Source: Pezicula radicicola
Lineage: Eukaryota > Ascomycota > Leotiomycetes > Helotiales > Dermateaceae
DNA: 64,000 nt
Assembly: GCA_003008705.1 (NCBI GenBank)
Contig: PDUO01000007.1
Span: 1,487,533 to 1,551,532 of the forward strand
Direction: 5' to 3'
How positions within the stretch are numbered: position 1 is the first letter of the stretch; each line of letters begins with the position of its first letter. This document shows, one piece after another, positions 44,408 to 55,576 of the stretch. A program made the translations under genes and the position numbers. The notes beneath the pieces are model-generated. The model was not told the origin of the DNA. It was given only the letters and a program-made list of their open reading frames with translations, and made no database searches.

Positions 44408-47400
44408 TCATTCTATTCTAGTCTTCCACTCACCAACAATTTTCTTCATCTCTCTCAAGGGAACTGGTTTCGAAAGGAAGAGGTTGATACCACTATTATA
44501 AGCCTCACGTTGTGACTCGTCGCTCGCAAGACCTGTAGCAGCAACTATAATACTAGCAGAAAGTCGATTTTCTCGTTCAAAGGCTCGGATATGACGGGTA
44601 GCTTCGAAACCATTCATGATAGGCATTGAAATATCCATGAAGATAAGATCAGGCTTCCTCGGTGCTGATTTGTAGTGGTCTACAGCTTGTTGTCCATGTT
44701 CTGCTGTGTGGAACCGTGCTTGTAATTTGCTTATACAGGCCGCCAAGATTTTCATGTTGATAGGGTTGTCTTCTACTATCAGAATGGCCGGCTCGTTGGT
44801 GGCCTGTTCGGCACTTGCTGGTTTGGCGATCCCATTTGTTGACGTTGGTGATGTCGAAAGATCCAAATTTTGTATACTGAGGATAGGGTCGCATTTTGAG
44901 GTCGCTATTTTGACGCCGAGGGAGGCTGGGGTGGAAGGAGTATCGTATGCTTCAAGCGAGTCTTTATTGGCATCCGGGCTGGTGGAGTTTTCGAAGATTG
45001 AAAGGAAACAATCAGCAAGCTTCCGAGGCCCGATCCTAGTTTAATGTTAGTTGACCATGAAGACCAGGTCAGAAACCGTGAATACTAGAAATGAAAAGCA
45101 TTATATGGCTGCTGGAATGGACATGGAGGTAAACGCACGGGTTACTGAGGAAATGGATGTTTGTATTCTTTCTTGATCGAGCTCTGTCCTCGGGAAATGT
45201 ATTATTTTGAAGCACAATGATGTGTCGCTTAGAGAAGTCCCTTGACAGTGAGCTGTGCTGCTGCCATTCCTCTTCAAGTACTGTAAAGTTCTTAGAAGTA
45301 GTAAGAAATATATCGCCGAGCCCATCGAATCCTGACGCTTTACTGGTCCTCAAACCGAACCAGTTCTTGGATATCCTACTAATTATGGGGTTTATAGCAG
45401 CAAGAGCATTTGGCTGCTTGGTGGTTTCATTTTCAGGGGTTGTTGTGTCTTCCAAGCCAACGAGAACCAGCTCGAGTCCATTTGTATAACCCTTGGCTCG
45501 GCGGATATTTTCCGGACATTGTACGGCGTGATTGACATGTGGGCGAGATTTTTCTAGCTTAAGACAAGCTTTGGCAACTGTCCCACAACCTTGCACACTA
45601 GAAATTTCCAGCTTTCCATCAAGGGCTCCAACGATTTGGCGAACGATACTCAAGCCAAGACCAGCACCTGGAGTGAGTGTATCTTCTTGAGAGAATGGCT
45701 TGAAGATATGACCATTGAGGAAGTCGGGAGCAATGCCCTTTCCCGTATCAGTAATGGTGATTGTGACAAACGCTTGATTGAGTCTTAGCTTATGTTGGGC
45801 AGCATCTTTGTATTCAAGTTGGACTTTTACCAAACCTGAGGTAGTGAACTTTAATGCGTTTCCAAACAGGTTCATAAGAATGCGTTTCCATGCTCCGGGT
45901 TGCGTACAGAACATCCAATTTGACTTTTTGTCAACGTCGAGTATAACGGAGAGTGGCGAATTATCTTGACGTCCCTGGACTAACCGATCGGAGGAGATAT
46001 GATAATCAACATCAGCTCCAGAGGCATAGGATTTTGATCGTAGGGTGTTCTCATATCCGGCATATATTCCACCAATTACTTCTTCCGTAATAGATGCTAG
46101 ATCGAGATCAGAAGTCAAGCTGATGGTCCCATAAATACGAAACTTCTCTGCGGGTATAGTCTTTCGTGACAAAGATGATTTGCGTATAGCCTTCTGCTCA
46201 CTTTTTTGAGCCGTCGTGAAATTGTTGATCTTAGCATAGTCAAGTACGTTATTCAGGGTATCGAGTAGTGTTATTGAGCAGTGCCCGATCGTGTCCAACA
46301 CATCTCTCTGATATTCTGTAACTGAAGTATCCTGCAAAAGCTCGATACTGCCAAGGACTCCATGTAATGGAGAACGAAGCTCATGACTTATCGATGAGAT
46401 TAGAGTTGTCTTGGTGTGGTTGGCCATTATGGCATCAAGCCGAGAGACTTCTGTCATAATACTATTACCAAAGGCAGCTACATAGTTCAGGTCATCTTTA
46501 GAGCTAAGTACTCGGACTGGGTTGGAAGTCCATAGCATTGCACTGGCGAACCAGCGTTCCCGATGAGCATCCCATAAAGGCAAGGTCAACATAGATCTAG
46601 CACCAGGGAAAATTTTGAGAATAGTTTCGCCTTCTAGGATCCTGTCAGACCTCTTTCTGCTCTTCCCGCCTGCGACGACCGAGATCTCCCCAGCAACTTC
46701 GGCCTGCTTAACTTCATCCTCGCCCGATGATATTGCTCCATCCTCATCGAACATAAAGATATTGCCATGAGGATGACGTTTGAAAAGTTTGGTTACAAAG
46801 CTTTCTGTGACAGTAAGATGACTCGGTAAGCAATCCTGGCTATGCAAGCTAGATGACGAAGCTGAAGAATATGCGAGCACTTCGCACGTACACTGCTTCG
46901 GGTAGGTAGCTTTGTCACGAGGTCTTTGATCAGAATTACTATCTGATGGACCTTGTTGTGACGAGCTTTTTGATTCGTTCTCACTACTAGAAGTTGTTAG
47001 AGTTCCTTCTGTCGCAGTTTTACTATTGGCATCAATCAAAGAAGATTTGAGTCCCTGAGAACCAAAGCTAGAATGTTTTGCATCAAAGAATATGACGCCG
47101 TCCACGTCAGTTGATTCGCGGATGAGGTTGCTAGCGCGAGAGAGCATTTCCTTAATGCTTTTAGCAATGTCCGAATCTTGTCTTTCGGTCGAAGCACCTG
47201 GCGCGAGTTCTGGAGAATCTGCAGATGGAGCAGCTACATCGGTAGGAATGGCGAAGGACTCACGCGGGAGCTCTTTCAAGGAATATATAGGTAGGGGGGA
47301 AACAGGGCAGCTGCTTGAAGGTCGAGCTGTAGTTCTTGGTGAGACTGGTTGTGATTTGGTAGAAGATTGGTCAACTTCATGAGCTGCGTTCAAAGAATCT

Positions 47401-48460
47401 GTGGAGGGTCTACGTGAAGACTTTCCTGAAACTATCTTTGAAAAAGTAGTTGAATCTTCTGCTGGAAGCGGCGGAGAAGGCCAAGATTCAGGACTTTTGG
47501 GTCTTTCTGGTGCCGTGTCACCAGCACCGGACGTATTGTTAGATTTCGTGAGGTCCATCCCCTGAGCATCTGCAGAAGCTTCGACGCTATGCCTGCGGTT
47601 CACATTTCTATGGTGTACGGGCCTTCTCTCGTCGCGAGTCCGTAGCCACCAATCACTAATGCTAGAATGGCCTTCCACAAATAATCCCAGACCCTTTACC
47701 ATCTTCTCTCCTCTCTGGTAATCTCTCCTCTCCGCTACGTGTTCAAGATGATCCATGACAGTGTGAGCCATGTCCTGGAGAAATTCAAGCTCAACTGCAC
47801 TAACTCCAGCCCGTGGATTATCATCTAACACACAATAGGATCCAATGTCAAAACCATGTCGAGATCGGATTGGCACGCCAGCATAGAATCGTATCTTGCC
47901 ACTGAGAACGTACGATCTATCCTTAAAGGCCTCATCCACGGCTAGATCATTAATGATTCTTGGTGCCAATGCAGGACGATGGTCATCTGCACAATCATCC
48001 CTCAATAACGGCGGTGGTATAATGGCAGCGCAGAATCCTTCATCTCGAGGTATTGTCCGCACACCTAGCCAAAGAGAGTCCCCAACATCATGCACATTAT
48101 CGCATTGAGATGACAAGGTTTGTGTTGCTTCGGCGAGGATATACTGATATTTTCGATCGATCAATGAGATCATGGCACGTTTGGTCCTCAATCGTAGAGC
48201 TCCTAATTGTGCAAAAGCATTGAGGGCTCTGTCCACGGAGCTGTGGGCTTCTGAAGGGGGGCTTGACAAGGTCGCCGAATTGTCGCCGCCGCGATGATGC
48301 TGAGGAAGGTAGGAGGCTGCAAAGGGCGGTAGATATCTGAAGGCAAGGTCAATAATCAGATACACTATTGCAGAATAAGGCTGTCTTGCCTATACATCTC
48401 TCGCTCACGGCGACACTCAGAGCCATCGCCTGACGACTTCCCATCAATCTTGGTCACCAT
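44408..48460 (-). CDS. Hybrid sensor histidine kinase (GAF, HisKA, HATPase, receiver), 1298 aa
   Basis: Minus-strand exons 48460-48390, 48336-45139 and 45035-44408. The first intron is GC-AG (AG|GCAAGA) and joins EREMYR to YLPPFAASYLP. The second uses GTGCGT and joins NP to IGPRKLADCF. Order: GAF-like sensor (about 60-240) with RAMISLIDRKYQYILAEATQ; a long low-complexity linker; HisKA with SHELRSPLHG (phospho-acceptor His675); the ATPase N, G1 and G2 boxes in NLFGNALKFT, DTGKGI and GAGLGLSIVRQ; and a C-terminal receiver ILIVEDNPIN with MDISMP (phospho-acceptor Asp1224) and LSKP. It should phosphorylate itself and pass phosphate by His-Asp relay through an HPt protein to Ssk1/Skn7-type regulators. 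No membrane segment is seen, so it is probably cytosolic. The stimulus is unknown. Confidence 0.92.
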
Positions 48461-49616
48461 ATCAGTAGCAGTAGCAGTATTGGCGCGACAACAAAGTGGT
48501 GAGATGAGGTTAAGCGATGGAATTGCTTATGAAAATCCAGAGTAACATGACGCAGCTACCGTACTCGTAGTCGTACAGATGTAAAGTGCGGTACAGTACT
48601 GGATTGATTCGCGGTGGAGGGAGCTTCGCTAGGTGTGATAGATAGCGGTAGCACATGGATGGGATTGTCGCATGGGAATGTGGGATATGGATGTAGATGT
48701 GGATGTGGAAATGTGGCTGTGGCGCAGAAGAAAACAGCGGAGAGTAGGGAGAGTAGTAGGGAGAGGAGTAGAAGAAAAAGAGCAAAGAGAGGCCCGAGGT
48801 GCGAGGTAGGAAAATGATTTTTGCTACGAAGTACGGTGCTCGAGTATACAATACTGTACGAAGTATACTGTACAGCACTACGCTACTTAAGATCTTGGGA
48901 TCGTATACCTACAGTACCTAGTCCAGATGTAGAAGCGGGCGTGACGGCGTCCGGTGTACAGTACAGCACGGTTTAACGGGCTGGCCAGACTGTTGAGTCC
49001 TTGGAATGCGCAAAGCTTAAATTCCTTGCGCCACCATACAGTACAGTACAGTACAGTACAGAGGTGGTGTTGGGCAAGGAAAAGGAAGTGCCAGTGGCAA
49101 CAATCGCACACGATGATGAGGGACGGTATTGTTGATGCAAATCGTCTCCCAACAATTGGTTGACTGTATGCCGCTAGTCCTACCCTTTCGCCACTGATCA
49201 TCTTCATATTACCCGCTGCATTATTATTTCACGAGAAGCATTTCTACAACAATAATTACAGAGGTACAACCATATAACAAACACCCTACCGCCACATCCT
49301 TAAAGAAGAATTAGGACTAATTCAGACATAGCCTCAACACCAACAGTATTAAAGTCGTCGTTGTTGTCGTGCTTGACATCGTCTACCTAATCAACACCAG
49401 TGCAAAACACCCCTAGCCTACATAAAGACATCATTGGTATAGAAACGGAATTTGTATACATCTGGGCGTATAATTAAAACAACTATACAACCTCACAACT
49501 ATTAAAATACGCAGGTACATTAGTGCCTACAAAGGCTACGGCAAAAAGTCATAGGAACTGGTTACAGGACAGGCTAGTCTATACCCCGGAATCAAAAGCT
49601 TAACGATAGGTTACTG
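48461..49616. other. Upstream region of the histidine kinase gene
   Basis: About 1.15 kb rich in TACAGTAC/GTACTGTA motifs (near 48592, 48853-48875, 48956-48968, 49038-49061) and in GGATGTGGAAATGTGG-type purine repeats (48680-48730). It must contain the kinase promoter. No gene is supported; the small frames across it are repeat-driven. Confidence 0.5.
49037..49061. repeat. Pentanucleotide microsatellite (ACAGT)n
   Basis: Nearly five perfect ACAGT units in a row. The reverse complement of the same unit forms the tract at 25256-25279, and isolated copies occur through 48590-48970 and at 50631-50640. Confidence 0.85.
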
Positions 49617-49618
49617 TA

Positions 49619-50076
49619 CAGTGGGTGGACATTAGTCTGTCACTTACCCTATTTTACACCAAAACACTCCTAGTACATCCACTTATATAACTTTAACTTA
49701 GGCTATAAGTATATCTAAAAATTTAACTAGTAAGTATTTTTATATTTAAAGTAGACTTTTCTATATTAGATTTTAATTATATCTAATAGTTACTATAGGA
49801 AATAATAAATAATTTAGGATAGTAAATTTTTAAGTAAATTTTAGTATAAAACTAGTAAATTTTATACTCCTTCTACTTCTAATCTCTATTAATTAATCCT
49901 AGTTAGTTACCTATAATTTTTATATAGAGATAGAAAAATATATTTAACTATCAAATAAATAAGTCTAGTATAAAGACTTTAATTAATTATCCCTTCTTTA
50001 CTATAAACCTTTAAAGTGTTAGGTATGAGTTTTAGTATAAAATAGGGGTAAGTGACAGACTAATGTCCACCTACTG
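49619..50076. mobile_element. MITE with about 45-bp terminal inverted repeats and TA target site, 458 bp
   Basis: The left end starts CAGTGGGTGGACATTAGTCT and the right end, read on the other strand, starts CAGTAGGTGGACATTAGTCT; the match continues through GTCACTTACCC and CTATTTTA for about 45 bases with one substitution and one indel. Both ends are bounded by TA (49617-49618 and 50077-50078), the duplication made by Tc1/mariner-type transposases. The interior is very AT-rich and has no coding capacity. This is a non-autonomous element or a RIP-eroded remnant. Confidence 0.88.
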
Positions 50077-50078
50077 TA

Positions 50079-50749
50079 CAAGCTGGCTGCGCACCCTCAT
50101 TTCTGGGGAAAGAAGTCTGTAGCATAAACCTAGAAAATAATGTTTACAGGCTGCTTAAGAATGCTCGTTGCCTAGCTACAGCGTATGAATTCGCAAATAC
50201 AGGGCACTATATAAGAATATAATTTTTTTGCAATAGCCTTCTTTGTAATCTTACTTTAATTGACTATCATAATTACTTACTAGTTTCACCAGCAACCATA
50301 CTTTTTTAATATAAAATATACATGCGATAGGATACAAGAGCACAATTCTACTAGTAAAGAAAGTAGTAAAGAGTTTTTATTAATATTTCTATAGGGCCAA
50401 GACGAAATAGCTGGGCAATATTGAGAGGCCTTTAACTCTATACAAAGTGGAACGCTAGGGACCTCTCTTATAAAATATGTCTTAACAATTTCAACGCCCA
50501 AGGCACTTGAATTGAAGATATACTATACACATTACCGCCAAGACAACCGTTCTTGGACTATCTCCGTCCCATACAAATTTATACAGGGCGCAGATACGCG
50601 AGATACTAAATTAGGCAAAGCTTACTGGTACTGTACTGTAGCGTAAACAGTGTTCACCAGTGTAAGTTAGATGAGAGTTAGTCGGATAAGAGTAAAGAGA
50701 AAAGAGGGAAATATAAAGTAAAGCAAGGGTAAGTAAATATAGTTACTTA
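50079..50749. other. Intergenic region between two MITEs
   Basis: About 670 bases without a supported gene. AT-rich at 50215-50400, then less so. A minus-strand frame at 50286-50501 has no features. Confidence 0.5.
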
Positions 50750-50751
50750 TA

Positions 50752-51310
50752 CTCGTTGGCGACACACGTGATATTTTCCCGAGTAATTTTCTTTTATTTC
50801 GCCAATCCTAGGGGGGTTGGTTTGGGCGATGCGATTAATATCCCTTGCTTGGTCCTGGGGCTAGGGGTTCGTGCGTAAAATTGTAGAGGCACCACATCTC
50901 CTGGCTATACTGTAGGTCCCTAAATAGCAGAATTGTAGGCTGCGCCTCTAGGCGGCAAGCCCTGAAACAAAAGGGCCTCCAGCCTAAATCTACTACTCCT
51001 AGGACCAAGCGAGGGATACTCTAGCGATGCGATCTTTTTTTCTCTTAATTTTAACCTAAGCGACGGTCGGAACATAAAAAGTCTAAGTGTATATCCTAAT
51101 GTATATATAAGTAAATTATTTTGTTCCTCTTAAGGATTATATGTATAGTAAGAGGGAGTATGTATCTTTTATCTATTATTCTTAGTAGGTTATATAAAAC
51201 GATTATATCGCTATAATAATCGCATCGCCCAAACCAACCCCTGGAGTTGGCGAAGAAAAGAAAAATTAATTCAAGCATTTCACTCAGAACATCACATAGT
51301 CGCCAACGAG
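50752..51310. mobile_element. Foldback-type MITE with about 85-bp terminal inverted repeats and TA target site, 559 bp
   Basis: The left end begins CTCGTTGGCGAC and the right end, on the other strand, begins CTCGTTGGCGAC too. The inverted match, with small differences, extends through TTTTCTTTT, TTCGCCAA and the block GGTTGGTTTGGGCGATGCGA. A second, inner inverted pair, ATCCCTTGCTTGGTCCT (near 50839) against ATCCCTCGCTTGGTCCT on the other strand (near 51000-51018), makes a nested palindrome. TA flanks both sides (50750-50751, 51311-51312). There is no coding sequence. The right end lies 14 bases beyond the end of the Vps62-like coding region. Confidence 0.85.
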
Positions 51311-51324
51311 TACTGCGCACTCGC

Positions 51325-52534
51325 TTAGATAGAGCTATTAATAGTACAAGAATCATGTTCACAGACAGTCGTTCTTCCCAAGTTCTTGTCAAATGGACCA
51401 GTCGGACCAGACACATAGTGGCATTCGCCAGTAATGGACTCGAAATCACAGTCTTGTCTGGGATCCGAGGTCGGGTACTGTTCATCACCCCACAAACCCA
51501 GCCAGTGAAGCCAGTCCACGCCCTCAACACCTTGCTCGGTGTTCCCAATGCCTACTCCGCCGAGAGAAGTGAATGTTGAAGTACTGTTGTCGAAGGCGAA
51601 CCTGCCCATAGTTTCATCAATTCATGTTCAGGCATTTGATCGAGGGGCACGGGAAAAGCTTACCCGCGGTAGTTCTGAGTAACATCCCAATATGGCCCAG
51701 CATCAGTTGTGTCGTAGACCCCAATGGCAGCCAACAACCCACCCTCATAATCCTGCTTACCAGCAGTCGCATAATTTGCATGACTGCCTTTGGCAATGTA
51801 GGTAACTGGCCGAACTCCATTCAGGGCCATAGCAGAATAGTTGTATGCAGAGCCACTTGAGTGCTCGGAGAGGTAAACATATGCTGGAACCCCATCAACG
51901 AAGCGAATCTATCAGCCGGTTAGATTAATGGGGATGACAAGTTTTCTCAACGGAGGGTCAGACCATTGAGTGTTCCCAATCACCAACGTGGTTTCCGAAC
52001 TGTGTTCCAAGCACGCTAGATTTCTGGTTAGTCCTTTCCATTGACAGATATCCAACTCGTGGGATTATGAAAGAAGGGAATAGGTAACGCGTACGTGAGA
52101 CCGTGATTATTGCTATAAAAGTAGAAGTAGAACACATCAACATAGTCCGTCTTGTCCGCGACAATGATAGTCGCTGGGGCAGATGTATATCCAGTACTGT
52201 CGGGCTCAATACCTAGTAACCAAGCTGGATTATCCTCGACGTTGTCGTTGCTAGTCAAATACACATCGCTGGCAAAGGTATTGAGATCTTCAAGCGTGAC
52301 GTTGGTTGCAACAGCAACAAAGTTGACCTCTGGCGTTACGTGCTGTACATGAGTTGCAATGTCCGAAGGCCACCATGACTCTCCACTGTAGAGATAGCTG
52401 TAAGGTGCATATGTAATGGCGTAATCTGGAACAGCATCACGCTTGATTTTCGGTGTTGCGCCGACAGCGGGTGCAGCCGCGACAAGATGCAGAGTGGCTG
52501 CAGCCAAGAGAAAGAGACAGGCGACTTTAGACAT
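51325..52534 (-). CDS. Secreted Vps62-family protein, 337 aa
   Basis: Minus-strand exons 52534-52095, 52015-51964, 51908-51664 and 51601-51325, phases closing. The ATG at 52534 opens a clear signal peptide (CLFLLAAATLHLVAAAPAVG, about residues 5-24); a longer upstream frame would hide it. Family blocks follow: YAPYSYLYSGESWWPSDIA, HVTPEVNFVAVATN, NPAWLLG, VDVFYFYFYSNNHGL, FGNHVGDWEHSM joined by splicing to IRFVDGVPAYVYLSEHSSG, YIAKGSHANYA, and a C-terminal GDEQYP and SGPTGPFDK. This is the layout of fungal Vps62-related proteins. The name comes from a yeast vacuolar sorting screen, but the biochemical role is unknown; here the leader suggests secretion. Several NxS/T sequons and C-terminal cysteines are present. 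A MITE ends just past the stop. Confidence 0.9.
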
Positions 52535-53385
52535 GGCATAGAGCAGAGAAGCGAGAATGATGTTGGAGAAACAGCTCTCTATCTTAGCACTTAGCAGATC
52601 ACAGAGCCTGTACTGCCTAGCAAAGCCAAAAGAAAAGCGATGGAACCTTTCATCTATATATGTAATGACGATCGAGCTCGCCAAAGACCCCTTCGCATCT
52701 GAGCATCTTTTCGCATCTTGGGAGACAATGCCAAATGGGGTGAGGGAACTGTGCCAAGGAAGAAAGGGCACATTTTAGTGGTGTACCTCGTCGGCAGTTT
52801 GCGCTGCAGGTAACGTCGTAGATCCAGTCGTGGTGGTCGAAGGAAGAACAACGATGGCAAATGGGCTGCACGTGCCTCGCAAGCCGCATGCTGGTGGCAT
52901 TGTGAAGCAGGGTGGCGATGAGATTGTGGGCCATTTGCAATCCTCCATTGGCATTGGCAGGGAACTTGAGCCAGGAAACGAGGCGGGGTAATCCCACGAC
53001 AATGCATGTGCACCATATATCCCGGAAATCAATATATACATGTGCTTCCGTACAAAAAGGACCTGCTGAATTGAGAAAAGCGCGCCCGATTGTAAGGAGA
53101 TTCTGTCAGATTTGACCTTACCCGATTCTGGCGAAAGCGCTTAGGTAGATGAGTACGAACATATATCTTCGTCCTGACTCCCATGTGTAGATTTTCGTGT
53201 TCCGAAGCGACAAGACCTTCGCTTCGGTGGTGTTCAATTGGTCGTGTCTTATACTAGCTCGAAAGTTGGGAGCTACCATGTGAAATTGCTACACACCGGG
53301 CATGTACAGCATGGTAGGCATTGGATCGTATGTATTTCCAGTATTTCGATATGTTGCCTCATCGGGCAGGTTGGACTCGGATGAT
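52535..53385. other. Intergenic region
   Basis: About 850 bases upstream of the Vps62-like gene. Several open frames of 70-120 codons exist on the minus strand between 52650 and 53041, but they overlap in different frames, are Pro/His/Cys-rich and show no domain, so none is called. Confidence 0.5.
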
Positions 53386-54533
53386 TCATGAGCGAGACAC
53401 ATCCGATCCAGAAGGGCCAGTAGAAGAAGAAATTTGACTTGTTTGACAGGGAATCGTGTTATAAAATGACTGAAGTGAGGCGCCGTTTCTCTGATAGTCT
53501 GCTGTTGGAGGCGACAAAGTCTTGCTTTTATGTTCAAGGGCCTTGAAAGACTTGGTCAACAAATGCAACGCGTCAACATTGGAGCCTCTCAAACTCCTCA
53601 GTGCTCCCAGGGGAAAGAAGTGTGTCTTCCTCAAAGTCCGAGTTTCCCTCAGGCAGTCCCATCGTCGAGTGATCATGGACCTTGATATCAACGAAACATC
53701 TGAAATAGGTGGCATTGGCGCATTAGCACATATACCCCTCAACAAGTTGAATAGCTCCCCATTGATTCCAAACCAGCCAGGCTCTACGACCCTGAGCCCG
53801 GAGAGATCTTTGCGACCTTGCTTTATTGCTGTTTCTGTGGCGTACTCGTATTGATGGCCCATCATGCGAAGACGAAGATAAATACCCAACACTGTTGAAC
53901 AGAGGAGGGCAAGGTGCCCATCCAGTAGATCTGATTTGAATGGGAGGTACCTGCAGGATATCTCTGAAGTTGTGACGGCTCTGGTTCGCGATGCAAAGGT
54001 GCCAATTTGAACCTCCACATCCAAGAACCCAGAATAGTCGGGGACAGTCGGCTTTGGCGTAACATATATCCAAATGTACCCTGTTGCGCACGCAGAGAGG
54101 GAGTAAGTGACTCCATTGGATGTGTTCTCTTTCTGGAAGAATGCTTTGGGGCCATGGACTCTGATATCAGCGAAGTTGGCCGTCAGATCGGTGCCAAACT
54201 TTGCAAGAATCTCCTCATCAGTCACATGAAAATCGACCATGCTGATTCCAGAGTCGACCCGCGATCTTATAAAGAATACCGGTTCTGTTAGAGCAGCATG
54301 ATTGACAGTCTGGGAATGGTGAACACGGGTGATCTCAATCTGAGGACTGGAAACTGTTTTCCTTTTAGTTGTTTTCCGTCGCAACAAACTCTATGCTTAC
54401 ACTCGGCTGAGACAAGGGCTTCTTGGATTAAATCTGGGAGTTGGGCAAAGATGTGGACTTTCTGAGAAGTTACGTTGATGACTGATGGTGTTCTGCTGCG
54501 GCTCGTGACGAATACTTCTTCGGAGGAGGCCAT
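53386..54533 (-). CDS. Hypothetical protein, 366 aa, two exons
   Basis: Exons 54533-54401 and 54353-53386 are joined by a 47-nt GT-AG intron (GTAAGC donor, AACTAAA branch); the join keeps frame and links ECKHRV-type sequence to SSPQIEITRVHHSQTVNHAA. The ATG at 54533 lies in GCCTCC context (MASSEEVF). Composition is that of a soluble protein with a beta-rich first half (VDFHVTDEEILAKFGTDL, YIWIYVTPKPT) and a helical middle (LALLCSTVLGIYLRLRMMG). The last 60 residues are Ser/Thr-rich. I do not recognise a domain, leader or membrane segment. The reading frame is long and has good codon use, so it is probably a real gene of an orphan fungal family. Confidence 0.6.
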
Positions 54534-54929
54534 TGTTGCAACAAAGTTCGAGGTTTTTTTTGAATGGATGATGAGGATGTTTTATCCGGCTCCAAGAATT
54601 AGAAAGCCATACATATATTCGTAGCTATACAACAAATACAAGAAATACAAGATATACAAGTATCTGTCAAGTTGGGTTAAGTGTTCGATAGCTTCATGTC
54701 GCTAAAAATAGCACACCCGTTAAACAGCGGGGTGGTCTGATGGAATACGAGCACAATGGTGGTGGCATGCAGAACTCAATTGGATATTTACATGCACCAA
54801 GCTTACCGGCTTCTTGAGTCTGAAACGCATTACTGCACCTTCTGCTGCGCATTTACGAGATTCGTAATTGTTGTTGGTCATGATCTTCGGTTCAACCCGA
54901 AGGCTCAATCCGAAGGCTCAATGAACCTC
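54534..54929. other. Intergenic region
   Basis: About 400 bases with an ATACAAGAAATACAAGATATACAAG repeat-like stretch near 54634-54660 and GCTCAATCCGAAG direct repeats near 54893-54917. No gene is supported. Confidence 0.5.
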
Positions 54930-55403
54930 ATCCCTCGCTTAACAACCACATTTTCATGGGGAGAACTTAGTATCGGTGTGTACTTTGGAGCTGACGCAAC
55001 TGGGAAAGATGACGAGTAAAGGGAGCACATTTATGACTAGCTAAGCTCGTTGGAATTGCTGCATAATCTTTGTAGGACTGTGCCTCTGGCTGGTAACCTG
55101 CGGCACAGGCAATTGAACTTGGAGTTCCTCAGTGATTTTGGACGAAAAGTCGCAAAGATCGTCCTCGATACGATCATGCATATAAATACCTTGTACTTCG
55201 ACAAGCAAAAAGCCATCCCGTACTCCGTACATCTGTATTCGAAAGGTGAATTAAGCACTCGGCCGCACCATGTGTCAATTCTCACAATTCCAGGACGGGT
55301 GTTGGGTTTTCCAGCAGTCCTCGAGTCCCTGACATATCCGGTGAAGTTGCAGAGGAATATTTTGGATAGGATAACGTCCACTGCTTATGGACGCCTTAGA
55401 TAA
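54930..55403 (+). CDS. Doubtful small gene or gene remnant
   Basis: The plus strand carries a segment read as MNLIPRLTTTFSWGELSIG and, after two in-frame stops (near 55016 and 55034), a longer open stretch to 55403 containing FGRKVAKIVLDTIMHINTLY and HVSILTIPGRVLGFPAVLES with ordinary codon use. A possible GT-AG intron (about 54979-55039) would link the two in frame; otherwise it is a broken gene. The minus strand of the same interval also has protein-like fragments that would need very short introns, so even the strand is not certain. No family recognised. Confidence 0.3.
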
Positions 55404-55576
55404 CCCCACTGGAGTAAATCACGAACCCGAAGAGATAAGCCATGACACTGATCATAGGTGAGGTCTGAAAGTTCTGCAAGCCTATGCACTCTTCCAACGG
55501 AAGTCGAACAGGAATGCTGTTGGTCTGTAGACGGCAGATTGAATGTAATCTGGAAATATTCGCGTACAAATGGGTA

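Noticed and set aside
52650..53041. Overlapping minus-strand frames of 88-120 codons upstream of the Vps62-like gene
   Set aside because: Different frames cover the same bases and are rich in Cys/His/Pro/Arg, as expected from non-coding GC-rich DNA.
55037..55381. Minus-strand gene downstream of JIP5
   Set aside because: It needs two introns of 42-47 nt and a missing start exon, while the plus strand has one long clean frame; left as a doubtful locus.
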